Positions 9,849 to 17,205 of a DNA stretch of 64,000 nucleotides are shown piece after piece (positions within the stretch are counted from its first letter, which is position 1; every line of letters starts with the position of its first letter). Below the pieces are notes generated by a model. It ran no database searches and had not been told where the DNA came from. It saw only the letters and a program-made list of their open reading frames with translations. Origin of the DNA: Algoriphagus aquaeductus (GTDB lineage: Bacteria > Bacteroidota > Bacteroidia > Cytophagales > Cyclobacteriaceae). Position numbers and translations under genes: made by a program. The stretch lies in NCBI RefSeq assembly GCF_003253485.1, contig NZ_QKTX01000002.1:403538-467537 (forward strand). The letters run 5' to 3'.

Positions 9849-9941
9849 ATTTGGTTTTCCGAATAAAATCAAGAAATTAGGAGGTGAGTAGGCAAAAATG
9901 TTGAGTCAACTTTGTTTTTTCACCCCTAATTAAAACCAAAT
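9849..9941 (+). promoter_or_regulatory. Long imperfect stem-loop upstream of the orphan LytTR regulator
   Basis: Outer arms ATTTGGTTTT (9849-9858) and AAAACCAAAT (9932-9941) are perfect complements. Directly inside, AATTAGG-A-GGTG (9875-9886) pairs with CACCCCTAATT (9921-9931) with a single bulged A. Together 21 base pairs fold a 93-base region that ends 14 bases before the ATG at 9956. The role (leader RNA structure or nested protein sites) is inference. Confidence 0.45.
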
Positions 9942-9955
9942 CAATCGCTTAGATT

Positions 9956-10711
9956 ATGAAAGAGGAACGGATCCTTATCGTCGAAGATGATATAAGTATT
10001 GCAGAAAACATCCAGGAAATCCTCGAGCTCCTCGGATATGTGAATATTGATATCGCAAATTCTGCCAATCAGTGTATTAAAGTCATCAAAAAATACCGTC
10101 CGGATTTGATCTTCATGGATATCAAATTGAAGGGAGACAAAGACGGAATCGAATTGGGCGAGATCATCAAGCAAATGGTTGACGCTCCGCTGGTTTTTGT
10201 GACTTCCTACAGTGATCCTACGATTATTGAGAGAGCGAAGAGAATCGCGCCTGCAGGCTTTATTGTAAAGCCCTTCAACACCAATGACATCCATGCCATT
10301 GTAGAAATTGTTTTGTACAACAAGCGGACAAAACCCTCCGCCGAAGTAGTGGTAGCCAAGGCTCCCAATGAAAGTCCTTTTCTGGTCAATGATGCCGTAT
10401 TTATCAAGGCAGACAATGCTTTCGAACGGGTTCAGTACGACGATATTTTCTATGTGGAGGCTAACGGAAATATGGTTACCATTTTCACCAAAAATCGGGA
10501 CTTCAGTATCCGTAAATCCATGAAGGAAATCGAAGAGATCTTGCCTTCTCAGTTGTTTCTCCGGGTTCAAAAATCCTACATTGTCCATCTGGGTCAGATC
10601 GAAAGCTTCAATACCAAGGAAATCACGCTGAAGCAAGGTGCGGTGGTACAGGTGGGGAGACAATATTACAACAGCTTCTTGGCCAAGCTAAATACCATTA
10701 CTGAAAGTTAA
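9956..10711 (+). CDS. Orphan response regulator with LytTR output domain
   Basis: 251 residues. The receiver domain has E10-D11-D12, phospho-acceptor D55 (FMDIKLKGDKDG), T83/S84 and K105 (FIVKPF). The receiver style (ILIVEDD...IAENI) differs from that of the neighbouring LytR and resembles receivers served by hybrid or cytoplasmic kinases. A LytTR domain covers about 140-245 (YVEANGNMVTIF, FLRVQKSYIVHL, LKQGAVVQVGRQ). No kinase lies directly next to it, so its partner may be the LytS protein 1 kb upstream or an unlinked kinase. It has its own upstream region with a strong stem-loop and ends in a clear terminator. Confidence 0.93.
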   Translation: MKEERILIVEDDISIAENIQEILELLGYVNIDIANSANQCIKVIKKYRPDLIFMDIKLKGDKDGIELGEIIKQMVDAPLVFVTSYSDPTIIERAKRIAPAGFIVKPFNTNDIHAIVEIVLYNKRTKPSAEVVVAKAPNESPFLVNDAVFIKADNAFERVQYDDIFYVEANGNMVTIFTKNRDFSIRKSMKEIEEILPSQLFLRVQKSYIVHLGQIESFNTKEITLKQGAVVQVGRQYYNSFLAKLNTITES

Positions 10712-10774
10712 CCAATGGGAAATAAGCCCAAGGCGAAATACTATTGAGATAAGCCCTACTGCGTAAGATGAAAT

Positions 10775-10804
10775 AAAAAAGAGGCGGGCAAAACCCGCCT
10801 CTTT
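10775..10804. terminator. Intrinsic terminator, probably bidirectional
   Basis: Six As, stem GAGGCGGG (10781-10788), loop CAAAA, stem CCCGCCTC (10794-10801), then TTT. It ends the orphan regulator transcript and, with the A-run on the other strand, the minus-strand small gene downstream. Confidence 0.85.
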
Positions 10805-10850
10805 AGCGTAACCAAACAATCAACCAAATTAACCCTTACGAGTTTATCTT

Positions 10851-11081
10851 TCAGCAAGTCCCGGGGTCCTGGGACTTTTCGCTTTTGTAGAGGTGTACCT
10901 GATGAATTTCAGGATCTGTGTGAGATTCAAATCCGATCTGTGGAGTTGGTTTAGTAGTTTCAAATCGGGCAGTATGCTTTTCGATGCTGGATTCAGCTTT
11001 TGCTTTGAGGACGATGGTGATTGCCATAGCGAATCCCAGCGCCGCGCAGACATTTTTTTGGGAAAATAGTGCAGTAGTCAT
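10851..11081 (-). CDS. Possible small exported protein, unrecognised
   Basis: A 76-codon minus-strand reading frame starting with ATG. The N-terminus is MTTALFSQKNVCAALGF followed by a hydrophobic run AMAITIVL and KAKAE, which could be a signal peptide or single membrane anchor; the remainder is polar and rich in Thr, His, Glu and Lys. It sits alone between a terminator and a noncoding stretch, and I recognise no family. Codon choice looks acceptable but a second overlapping frame of similar length exists on the same strand, so the existence of the gene is uncertain. Confidence 0.35.
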   Translation of the reverse strand: MTTALFSQKNVCAALGFAMAITIVLKAKAESSIEKHTARFETTKPTPQIGFESHTDPEIHQVHLYKSEKSQDPGTC

Positions 11082-11385
11082 GGCAGTAAAGAAGTTGGTT
11101 TGTTTTCGTATACCACATTATGCCAAAAGGCGACCAAACTTTAAAAAGTGCTCCAAATAAGCCAGGGAGCCTTTTTTAGAAAAATGGCTGTACGATACCG
11201 TACAGCTATCAGCCATGGGCGGACAAATTCACCGAACAATATTTGGTTGTATCCTTTAAGGGGATTTAACAACATTCTTCCAAAAAAAAGAAAAGCTGCC
11301 TATTTGGACTTACCCCCAATAAGTGTCCAACTTTTGGGTGCAAGTCCATATTCGGGGTTCATTTAGGTTCATTTTCTGTGATAAA
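11082..11385. other. Noncoding stretch with several dyads
   Basis: No convincing gene in these ~300 bases. It holds the nested palindrome at 11184-11216, a hairpin TTGG-ACTTA (11304-11312)/TAAGT-GT-CCAA (11320-11330), and a short TGTGAT/ATCACA dyad (11377-11390) that overlaps the phoH stop codon. Confidence 0.5.
11184..11216. repeat. Nested palindromes sharing one arm
   Basis: GCTGTACG (11187-11194) and CGTACAGC (11199-11206) are perfect arms around ATAC. The left arm is also part of ATGGCTG (11184-11190), which has a second complement CAGCCAT at 11210-11216. The two pairings are mutually exclusive, as in a switch or overlapping binding sites. No gene start is close by. Confidence 0.5.
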
Positions 11386-12735
11386 TCACAACAACTCATT
11401 CGCCAGATTGGCCAACTCTGACCGTTCCCCTTTCTCCAGCTTGATGTGGGCATAGAGCGGGTGGTCTTTGACCCGGTCGATCAGGTAGGATAAGCCGTTA
11501 GACTGCGAATCCAGATAGGGAGTATCGATCTGGAAAACGTCACCGGTAAAGATGATTTTGGTGTTTTCTCCAGCTCGGGAAATGATCGTCTTGATCTCAT
11601 GCGGAGTCAGGTTTTGCGCCTCATCCACGATAAAGAAGATATTGGAAAGTGAGCGACCTCGGATATAAGCCAGGGGTTGGATGACCAACTTTTCCTGGTT
11701 GACCAGTTCGGTGATTTTCTGATACTCCTTGTCCGTCTCCTTGTATTGGTTTTGGATAAACTTCAGGTTGTCCCAAAGTGGCTCCATGTAAGGATTGAGC
11801 TTGGACTTAATGTCGCCCGGCAGGTAGCCGATGTCTTTATTGGAAAGTGGAACAATCGGTCTAGCCAAGAAAATCTGCTTATAATCTCTTCGCTGCTCCA
11901 AGGCACCGGCCAAAGCCAAAAGCGTTTTACCCGTTCCGGCCACGCCTTGGATAGAAACCAGCTTAATATCCGGATTCATAATGGCATGAAGGGCAAAAGT
12001 CTGCTCAGCATTTCGGGGTTTTACATTGTAGGCCAGCCGCTTGTCTACCCGTTCCAGCACATTTTGATCCGCATTGAAATAGGCCAATACAGAATTTTTC
12101 TCGCTTTTGAGAATGTAGTAGGCGTTTGCTTTTCTTTTTCGGGTTCCCAAAATAGCCTTGGCCTCAATGAATCCCTGTTCGTAGAGTTTATTGATTGCTC
12201 CGGGATCTACGTCATCGAGTATGTATTTTCCTGTATTCTCGAGTTCGGTAATATTCTTGATTTTACCCGTCTCATAATCTTCCGCGTGTACATTGAGCGA
12301 CTTGGCTTTGAGGCGGAGGTTGATGTCTTTGGAGACCAAGATGACCTTACGAGACTTCTCGGTTTCCATGAGATGGACCGCGACATTGAGGATTTTGTTG
12401 TCATTTTTTTCCTCTCCAAAGATTTTGATGGCATTGTTTTCATTTTCAGGATGATGCATCATCACTTTGAAAAAGCCCTTGGTCTTCCCATTGAGCGGGG
12501 TCCACTGATCGATCCGCTGATCCTGTGACAACTTATCGAGCAGACGGATAAACTCCCGGGCCTCGAAGTTTTTGGTGTCGTTGCCTTTCTTGAACTGGTC
12601 AAGCTCCTCAAGCACTGTGATGGGAATCACTACATCGTGCTCAGCAAAATTCATGATGGAGTTGTGTGCATAAAGGATCACGGAGGTGTCCAGCACGAAG
12701 ATTTTCCGATCTTTATCGGACTTGGCTCTAGGCAT
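11386..12735 (-). CDS. PhoH family protein with N-terminal PIN domain (YlaK-like)
   Basis: 449 residues. Residues ~11-150 form a PIN-domain RNase (FVLDTSVILYAHN, LEELD, LVSKDINLRLKA, with the conserved acidic residues). Residues ~240-449 are the PhoH ATPase: Walker A GVAGTGKTLLAL, FLARPIVPL, Walker B FFIVDEAQNLTPHE and sensor IIFTGDVFQID. PIN-PhoH2 fusions act as ATP-dependent RNA helicase-RNases. The protein is cytoplasmic and complete; its length is that of the family. The gene stands alone on the minus strand, with about 400 noncoding bases upstream. Confidence 0.95.
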   Translation of the reverse strand: MPRAKSDKDRKIFVLDTSVILYAHNSIMNFAEHDVVIPITVLEELDQFKKGNDTKNFEAREFIRLLDKLSQDQRIDQWTPLNGKTKGFFKVMMHHPENENNAIKIFGEEKNDNKILNVAVHLMETEKSRKVILVSKDINLRLKAKSLNVHAEDYETGKIKNITELENTGKYILDDVDPGAINKLYEQGFIEAKAILGTRKRKANAYYILKSEKNSVLAYFNADQNVLERVDKRLAYNVKPRNAEQTFALHAIMNPDIKLVSIQGVAGTGKTLLALAGALEQRRDYKQIFLARPIVPLSNKDIGYLPGDIKSKLNPYMEPLWDNLKFIQNQYKETDKEYQKITELVNQEKLVIQPLAYIRGRSLSNIFFIVDEAQNLTPHEIKTIISRAGENTKIIFTGDVFQIDTPYLDSQSNGLSYLIDRVKDHPLYAHIKLEKGERSELANLANELL

Positions 12736-13142
12736 GCGCAGGAAAATTGTAGTGGTGTAGTGAATTTAAATTAGAAAAATATCCTCATCAATGGCTAAGA
12801 ACTTGTAATAAAAAATGATTAAGAAGTTTCAGGAATAGATAGTGGATTGAAAATCAATTTGATAAAAACTGAGTATTATCAAATCTCCAAATGAAATCTC
12901 TGCTGACAATTCATTCGGTATAGTTTTTTTCTAAATCTTGGAAATCGGCAAAAGGATAGCAAATCGGGTGGTCAGTGCTTCTTTATGAGTTAGGAATTTG
13001 TTTGCGAGAACTATCCCAAACTCGATTCGAAAGATGGTCTGGCTGAATCATTACTCTGTTTGAGCATTTTGCTCATGGGCAATTCAGCAGGTGGTTTTTT
13101 GGATTAAAAAACTATTACGATGAAGATTGGGAAAATTGCTCT
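12736..13142. other. 407-base gene-free stretch
   Basis: I see no coding frame of useful length, tRNA or strong dyad here. The only structure is a small hairpin GAGCA/TGCTC at about 13062-13075. It presumably carries the minus-strand phoH promoter at its left end and the 3' end of the glycan cluster at its right end. Confidence 0.4.
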
Positions 13143-14102
13143 CTATCTCAATCCCAAATAGTAGGAGTGAATTCGGTCTAGTGTCTCTGTAAGATTTGCT
13201 GGGGGACTGTGACCGATTAATTGATGCGCTTTTACCGTGTTTGCCAGCTTTTCTCCACCTTCCATATAAAGGTTACCGTATTTTTTCATCGGATCGACAA
13301 ACTTAATCGATGATTGACTTTGAGTGAGAAGTTTGATCTTTTCCGCAAGGGCGAGGATGGTAGTCCGATTGTGGAGATTTCCAATGTTTAGCGTTTCGCC
13401 TGACAAACTGCTTTCTTGAAAAGCTACCAAGGCGAGCACGAAGTCTTTTACATCGCAAAAGCTCCGTTCTTGGGTTCCATCACCAAAAACCTCCAATGTG
13501 CTATTGGATAGGCAAGCCTCAAAAAACCGCGGCACCACAAAACCCAGTTTTGAGGATTGCTCCTCACCGATCAGGTTGAATGGCCGGCAAATGTTGAAAT
13601 CCAAGTTTTTGGAAATACCCATGTTGCGAACCAAGACTTCCCCGGCATACTTTCCGATGGCATATTCTATTCTAGCTCCGTGATGCACGTTGAGTGTGAT
13701 TTCAGTTTCTTCGTGTTGGTTGGGCGAGGCATAATATATTTCTGAGGAGGAAGTGTACATCAATCGAGCTTGGCATTTCAAAGCGACTTCTGTGGCCTTC
13801 TCAGCGAGGTCAACAATTTGCTTTGCGATTTTCCCAGATTTAGCAAGAATCCCAATCGCACCTACTGGACTCGCCAAATGATAGACGTCGTCAAATTTCC
13901 TTCCCTCGGGCTCGAATTGCAGAAAGTTTTCAATTATTACTTCCACATTTTTACCGATTTCTGTTGCAGCAGAGGCGATCAATTCACTTCCAGAAAGATC
14001 GTCTATGACCGTAAGCTGATATTTATTGGGTACCGTCAGAAAATGCCGGATCAGATGTCTGCCGATAAATCCAAGCCCACCTGTGATTAATACTTTTCTC
14101 AT
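13143..14102 (-). CDS. NAD-dependent sugar epimerase/dehydratase (extended SDR)
   Basis: 319 residues. N-terminal Rossmann motif GGLGFIG (8-14), VYHLASPVG, catalytic-site serines SSS (118-120) and the YxxxK pair Y147/K151 (YAIGK), then FNLIGEEQSS and DGTQERSFCDV as in UDP-glucuronate decarboxylase and dTDP-glucose 4,6-dehydratase relatives. It converts a nucleotide sugar, probably for a surface glycan, but the exact substrate is not readable. It is the last gene of a four-gene minus-strand cluster, one base after the PIG-L gene. Confidence 0.9.
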   Translation of the reverse strand: MRKVLITGGLGFIGRHLIRHFLTVPNKYQLTVIDDLSGSELIASAATEIGKNVEVIIENFLQFEPEGRKFDDVYHLASPVGAIGILAKSGKIAKQIVDLAEKATEVALKCQARLMYTSSSEIYYASPNQHEETEITLNVHHGARIEYAIGKYAGEVLVRNMGISKNLDFNICRPFNLIGEEQSSKLGFVVPRFFEACLSNSTLEVFGDGTQERSFCDVKDFVLALVAFQESSLSGETLNIGNLHNRTTILALAEKIKLLTQSQSSIKFVDPMKKYGNLYMEGGEKLANTVKAHQLIGHSPPANLTETLDRIHSYYLGLR

Positions 14103-14103
14103 T

Positions 14104-14706
14104 CTAGCAAAATCTTAAAATTTGAAACCCCTCTGCGTAAAGGTAATTAGACTGCTTTCCCCGGATTTGGGCCATACTTCTAAGAACTTGAGGAGATCTG
14201 TGACCTCTCACTTGGGATGCATATAATTCGTAAGCTTCGAGTTTTTTTTCCAAGTCTAGCTCCTTGAAATATACCGGACTAAACGAATCGACTGGCCAAA
14301 GTAATGTTTGGGGTTGTTCATAAACGAGAACATTCTTTACAAAAAAATTCTGGTCATGAGGCCTTGCTGCACAGTGGGCTGCTTCATATGCTGCCCGATG
14401 ATCCTGATTATAAGACTTTGAAGGGATCAGCAGAAACTCCGGTTTTAGGTCATTAATGTAGGATTCGATCGGTGAGATCAAATCTGCACATTGATAATGA
14501 TTGACTTCAAAATCCAGCACTGCATATTGGAAACCCACTTTTTCGGCTACACGGGCGAGTTCTATTTTTCTTTCTTCTGCACTGATATAGGATCTGTTTT
14601 CCACACCCAAATAGACCACAAATGTGGTTTCATTCAAAAAAGTAAAAGCGCCCAAGACTTCGTCGTCAATGTGGGGTGAAATGATTAGGTTTCGGACTTT
14701 CTCCAT
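14104..14706 (-). CDS. PIG-L (LmbE-like) family deacetylase
   Basis: 200 residues. The zinc-binding PHIDDE motif (11-16; H12, D15) and the second site DHRAAYEAAH (H103, H111) define the PIG-L/LmbE N-acetylglucosamine-type deacetylases. In a glycan cluster it probably de-N-acetylates a sugar, either on a nucleotide or lipid carrier. The PHIDDE motif is only ten residues from the start, so the start cannot be moved inward: the gene truly overlaps the 3' end of the upstream glycosyltransferase gene by 41 bases, implying translational coupling. Confidence 0.88.
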   Translation of the reverse strand: MEKVRNLIISPHIDDEVLGAFTFLNETTFVVYLGVENRSYISAEERKIELARVAEKVGFQYAVLDFEVNHYQCADLISPIESYINDLKPEFLLIPSKSYNQDHRAAYEAAHCAARPHDQNFFVKNVLVYEQPQTLLWPVDSFSPVYFKELDLEKKLEAYELYASQVRGHRSPQVLRSMAQIRGKQSNYLYAEGFQILRFC

Positions 14707-15802
14707 CTAAAAGTTCTTTAAATATTTGTTCGTAGGCCTGAGCCACATTTTTCCAAGAATAAAATGACTTCGCTTTTTTCAAATTAGTAGCTAAAAATGG
14801 ATGATCCATTTGTTTCCTAGGTGCTGTCTTAATGAGTTTAACGATATCAGCCTCCGTAGAAAAGTAGCCTCCATTCTTGCCCAATATCAGTCTATTAAAA
14901 TCATTATCATGCGCGTAAATCAAACAGTACCCTCCCATAGCTTCCAATAGTGAAGGATTGGTTCCTCCCACACAGTGGCCATGGAAGTAAAAGTTACTGA
15001 AAAAGCGCAAAGCAGACAATTTCTCGCGATTGAAAATGCCATCCGTAAACTGAATCAGCGGATGGTTGCCGTAGGTTTGCAAGAGGTATTTGCCAAACTT
15101 GGTAGTCGTACTTCCGGTTATTACGAATTTATTTTTCAAATCTCCTGCGGCGATCGTGGCTTTGATGATCATCTCGATGTTGTTTTCGGGTTCGAGACGG
15201 GCGACCATTAGATTGTATTCAAAGGGCGTTAAACCAAATTCGGCAATAGTCTCGGGACTTGGTTCCTGCTCAATGGAATAGGTGCCATAAGGAATAAATA
15301 CGGAGTCTTTTTCATAAGTGTCCAGGATAAAATTCCGGATTGCCAGTGAGTCTGACACTAGAAAATGACTGGAGTGAACCGCCCATTTCTCTGCTTGCTT
15401 GAGAAATGCTTTTACCGCGGAATTCCATTTTGATCTTTTCCATTCCAAACCGTCCATATTGGTGATAATTATGGACTTGCGCTTTGGCAAAAGCCAACTC
15501 CAAATGGAGCTGCTAGTATAGCCCACCTGCAGAATGATATCAAAGTTTTGCTTTCGTGAGTCTAAAATACATAAGAGATCATAGATGAATTGTCCGGCAG
15601 GACCTAGGTATTTTTCAGGATTGAGATGCCTGGATAGCCGGACACCTTGGAAGTTATTTCCCTTAAAGGGGTGATCGCTACTTTGGTATACCGTGATATT
15701 AAATCCCTGTTTGACAAGTTCGAGAGACAGATGTTCTGCAAATTCCTCTATGCCCCCGTAGGCATTTGGGATTCCGCGCGTACCTAGAATTGCTATTTTC
15801 AC
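14666..15802 (-). CDS. DUF1972-type glycosyltransferase (GT4 family, rhamnosyltransferase-like)
   Basis: 378 residues. The N-terminus KIAILGTRGIPNAYGGIEEF is the DUF1972 signature seen in Cps2T-like rhamnosyltransferases, and the C-terminal half is a GT-B fold nucleotide-sugar domain (MVARLEPENNIEMIIKA, HGHCVGGTNPSLLEAMG). It should act at the cytoplasmic face of the membrane on a lipid-linked glycan acceptor. It overlaps the upstream GT gene by 4 bases (ATGA) and the downstream deacetylase gene by 41 bases, so the cluster is one operon. Confidence 0.92.
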   Translation of the reverse strand: MKIAILGTRGIPNAYGGIEEFAEHLSLELVKQGFNITVYQSSDHPFKGNNFQGVRLSRHLNPEKYLGPAGQFIYDLLCILDSRKQNFDIILQVGYTSSSIWSWLLPKRKSIIITNMDGLEWKRSKWNSAVKAFLKQAEKWAVHSSHFLVSDSLAIRNFILDTYEKDSVFIPYGTYSIEQEPSPETIAEFGLTPFEYNLMVARLEPENNIEMIIKATIAAGDLKNKFVITGSTTTKFGKYLLQTYGNHPLIQFTDGIFNREKLSALRFFSNFYFHGHCVGGTNPSLLEAMGGYCLIYAHDNDFNRLILGKNGGYFSTEADIVKLIKTAPRKQMDHPFLATNLKKAKSFYSWKNVAQAYEQIFKELLDGESPKPNHFTPH

Positions 15803-16965
15803 CGTATCGTAATTTTTAGGATTTCTTCAATTGTAGCTAGCAGTTTTTCTTTGAATTTTTCGGAGGAAAAATCTTCTAGCACTTTTTTCTTTGCTTCAAT
15901 CCCCATCGCTTTTCTTGTGTTCTCATTTTGAAGTAAAGGGAGAATGATGTCAGCAGCTGCTTTTGATTCATGGATCGGAATAAAGAGGCCGGATACATGC
16001 TCTTCCAGCATTTCTAAAGCTCCACCCTGCCGGGTAGAGATGATGGCTTTTCCTTGCTGCATAGCTTCCAGAATGACTGTTGGGAAGGAGTCAGGCAAAG
16101 TCGATGGGAGAATAAACAGGTCTAATGCCTCCAAAATATCCGAGATATCCCGACGATAGCCTAAATCAATAATAGAATCTTTAATTCCTAGGTTATCTTT
16201 CAAAAGATTAAGCTCATCATAAAGGTCTTCATTACCCGGATACACGTCTCCTACCATTATAAACTTTAAGTCTTGGTCGTGTTTTAAAAGTTCATAGGCG
16301 ATTTTAAGGAAATAATCCTGTCCTTTTAAATAACTAACTCGCCCGATCATGCCGATGACCAAAGCAGATGGGGGTAGCCCTAGCTCTTCGCGTATTTTAA
16401 AGAGAGAAGGAGAAGTTCTTGGCAGTGGAATTCCATTGTAAATTCTGTAGAAATTGGTTGATCCCTCCTTTGCCCAAAACGATTTTACCGCTTCTGAGAC
16501 GACAATGTTATAGCCAAACTGCCAGTTGAGCAGTCTGTGGTAAACGGAGTAAAAATAATCCGGCTTTCTGATGATTTCGTGAATATGCCAGACATGGATG
16601 ACACCTGAAAAGAAAGCTGCGAAAATACCAACAAGCACCCCCAAACCATTTGAATACACTATTCCTATTTTTCGCCTTTTAATCAAGAGGATCAGTTTGA
16701 AAAGAGCCGTAATGAAATAATAAGTTCGATTGATCAGTCCAAAAAATGTCACGTATTGCCTCCGAAGAATTGCAAGATTCATGATCTCCGTACTGATATT
16801 TTCTTTTTGGAACTCTTCGATAATAGGGCCTTGTAAAGAAAAAATGACATGAATCGGGTAGCCATGATTTTTTAAGTGTTTGGCAGTTTCGAGAAGGATC
16901 AAGTTTGACCCGTAAAAATCCGCTCCTTGGCTTAAAAATAAAATGGGACGACGCAGCCGAGACAT
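15799..16965 (-). CDS. Glycosyltransferase family 4 protein
   Basis: 388 residues. GT-B fold with an N-terminal GlyxGly-poor acceptor domain (LSQGADFYGSNLILLETA) and a GT4 donor domain: GMIGRVSYLKGQDYFL, FIMVGDVYPGNED and ILPSTLPDSFPTVILEAMQQGKAII with the conserved Ex7E-type pair. A hydrophobic segment near residues 75-100 may associate with the membrane. First gene of the minus-strand glycan cluster; its ATG is preceded by 240 noncoding bases. Likely adds one sugar to capsule, O-antigen or exopolysaccharide; donor unknown. Confidence 0.92.
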   Translation of the reverse strand: MSRLRRPILFLSQGADFYGSNLILLETAKHLKNHGYPIHVIFSLQGPIIEEFQKENISTEIMNLAILRRQYVTFFGLINRTYYFITALFKLILLIKRRKIGIVYSNGLGVLVGIFAAFFSGVIHVWHIHEIIRKPDYFYSVYHRLLNWQFGYNIVVSEAVKSFWAKEGSTNFYRIYNGIPLPRTSPSLFKIREELGLPPSALVIGMIGRVSYLKGQDYFLKIAYELLKHDQDLKFIMVGDVYPGNEDLYDELNLLKDNLGIKDSIIDLGYRRDISDILEALDLFILPSTLPDSFPTVILEAMQQGKAIISTRQGGALEMLEEHVSGLFIPIHESKAAADIILPLLQNENTRKAMGIEAKKKVLEDFSSEKFKEKLLATIEEILKITIR

Positions 16966-17115
16966 CTTTGGTTTCTAAGGGTTAAAAAAAGGCCTTTTAA
17001 GAAGAAGCGTTGGAAACTTTGATTCCAGGAATTAAATCAAGTTACCCAAAAAATAAGACAAAAGACCTATTCATCTTTGGAAGACAATTAAAAGGAAATT
17101 TGAAAGGGTTATATC

Positions 17116-17142
17116 CTAAAAACCACCCGTCCTCAGGTGGTT
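17116..17142 (-). terminator. Terminator of the SNF2 helicase gene
   Basis: On the minus strand: stem AACCACC, an 8-base loop, stem GGTGGTT, then a run of Ts (17116-17121 on this strand). It lies 64 bases after the helicase stop codon. Confidence 0.75.
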
Positions 17143-17205
17143 GGACATTCTTCTTTCCTATTTCCAATTTATTTTCTTATTGCTCTTAATTTGAAACTTC
17201 TGCCC

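Noticed and set aside
10844..11053. 69-codon minus-strand frame overlapping the possible small exported protein
   Set aside because: Overlaps the other frame almost fully and lacks a signal-like N-terminus; I kept only the 76-codon frame, at low confidence.
11148..11366. 72-codon plus-strand frame
   Set aside because: Runs through the nested palindromes and a hairpin and has no protein-like pattern.
11377..11390. TGTGAT/ATCACA dyad resembling a Crp site
   Set aside because: Overlaps the phoH stop codon, no promoter nearby, and 6-bp arms are common by chance.
13114..13158. Tiny 13-codon frame starting MKIGKIALYL
   Set aside because: Too short to support and overlaps the end of the epimerase gene.
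16987..16998. AAAAGGCCTTTT palindrome upstream of the glycosyltransferase operon
   Set aside because: Short, AT-rich flanks and no further structure; likely chance.
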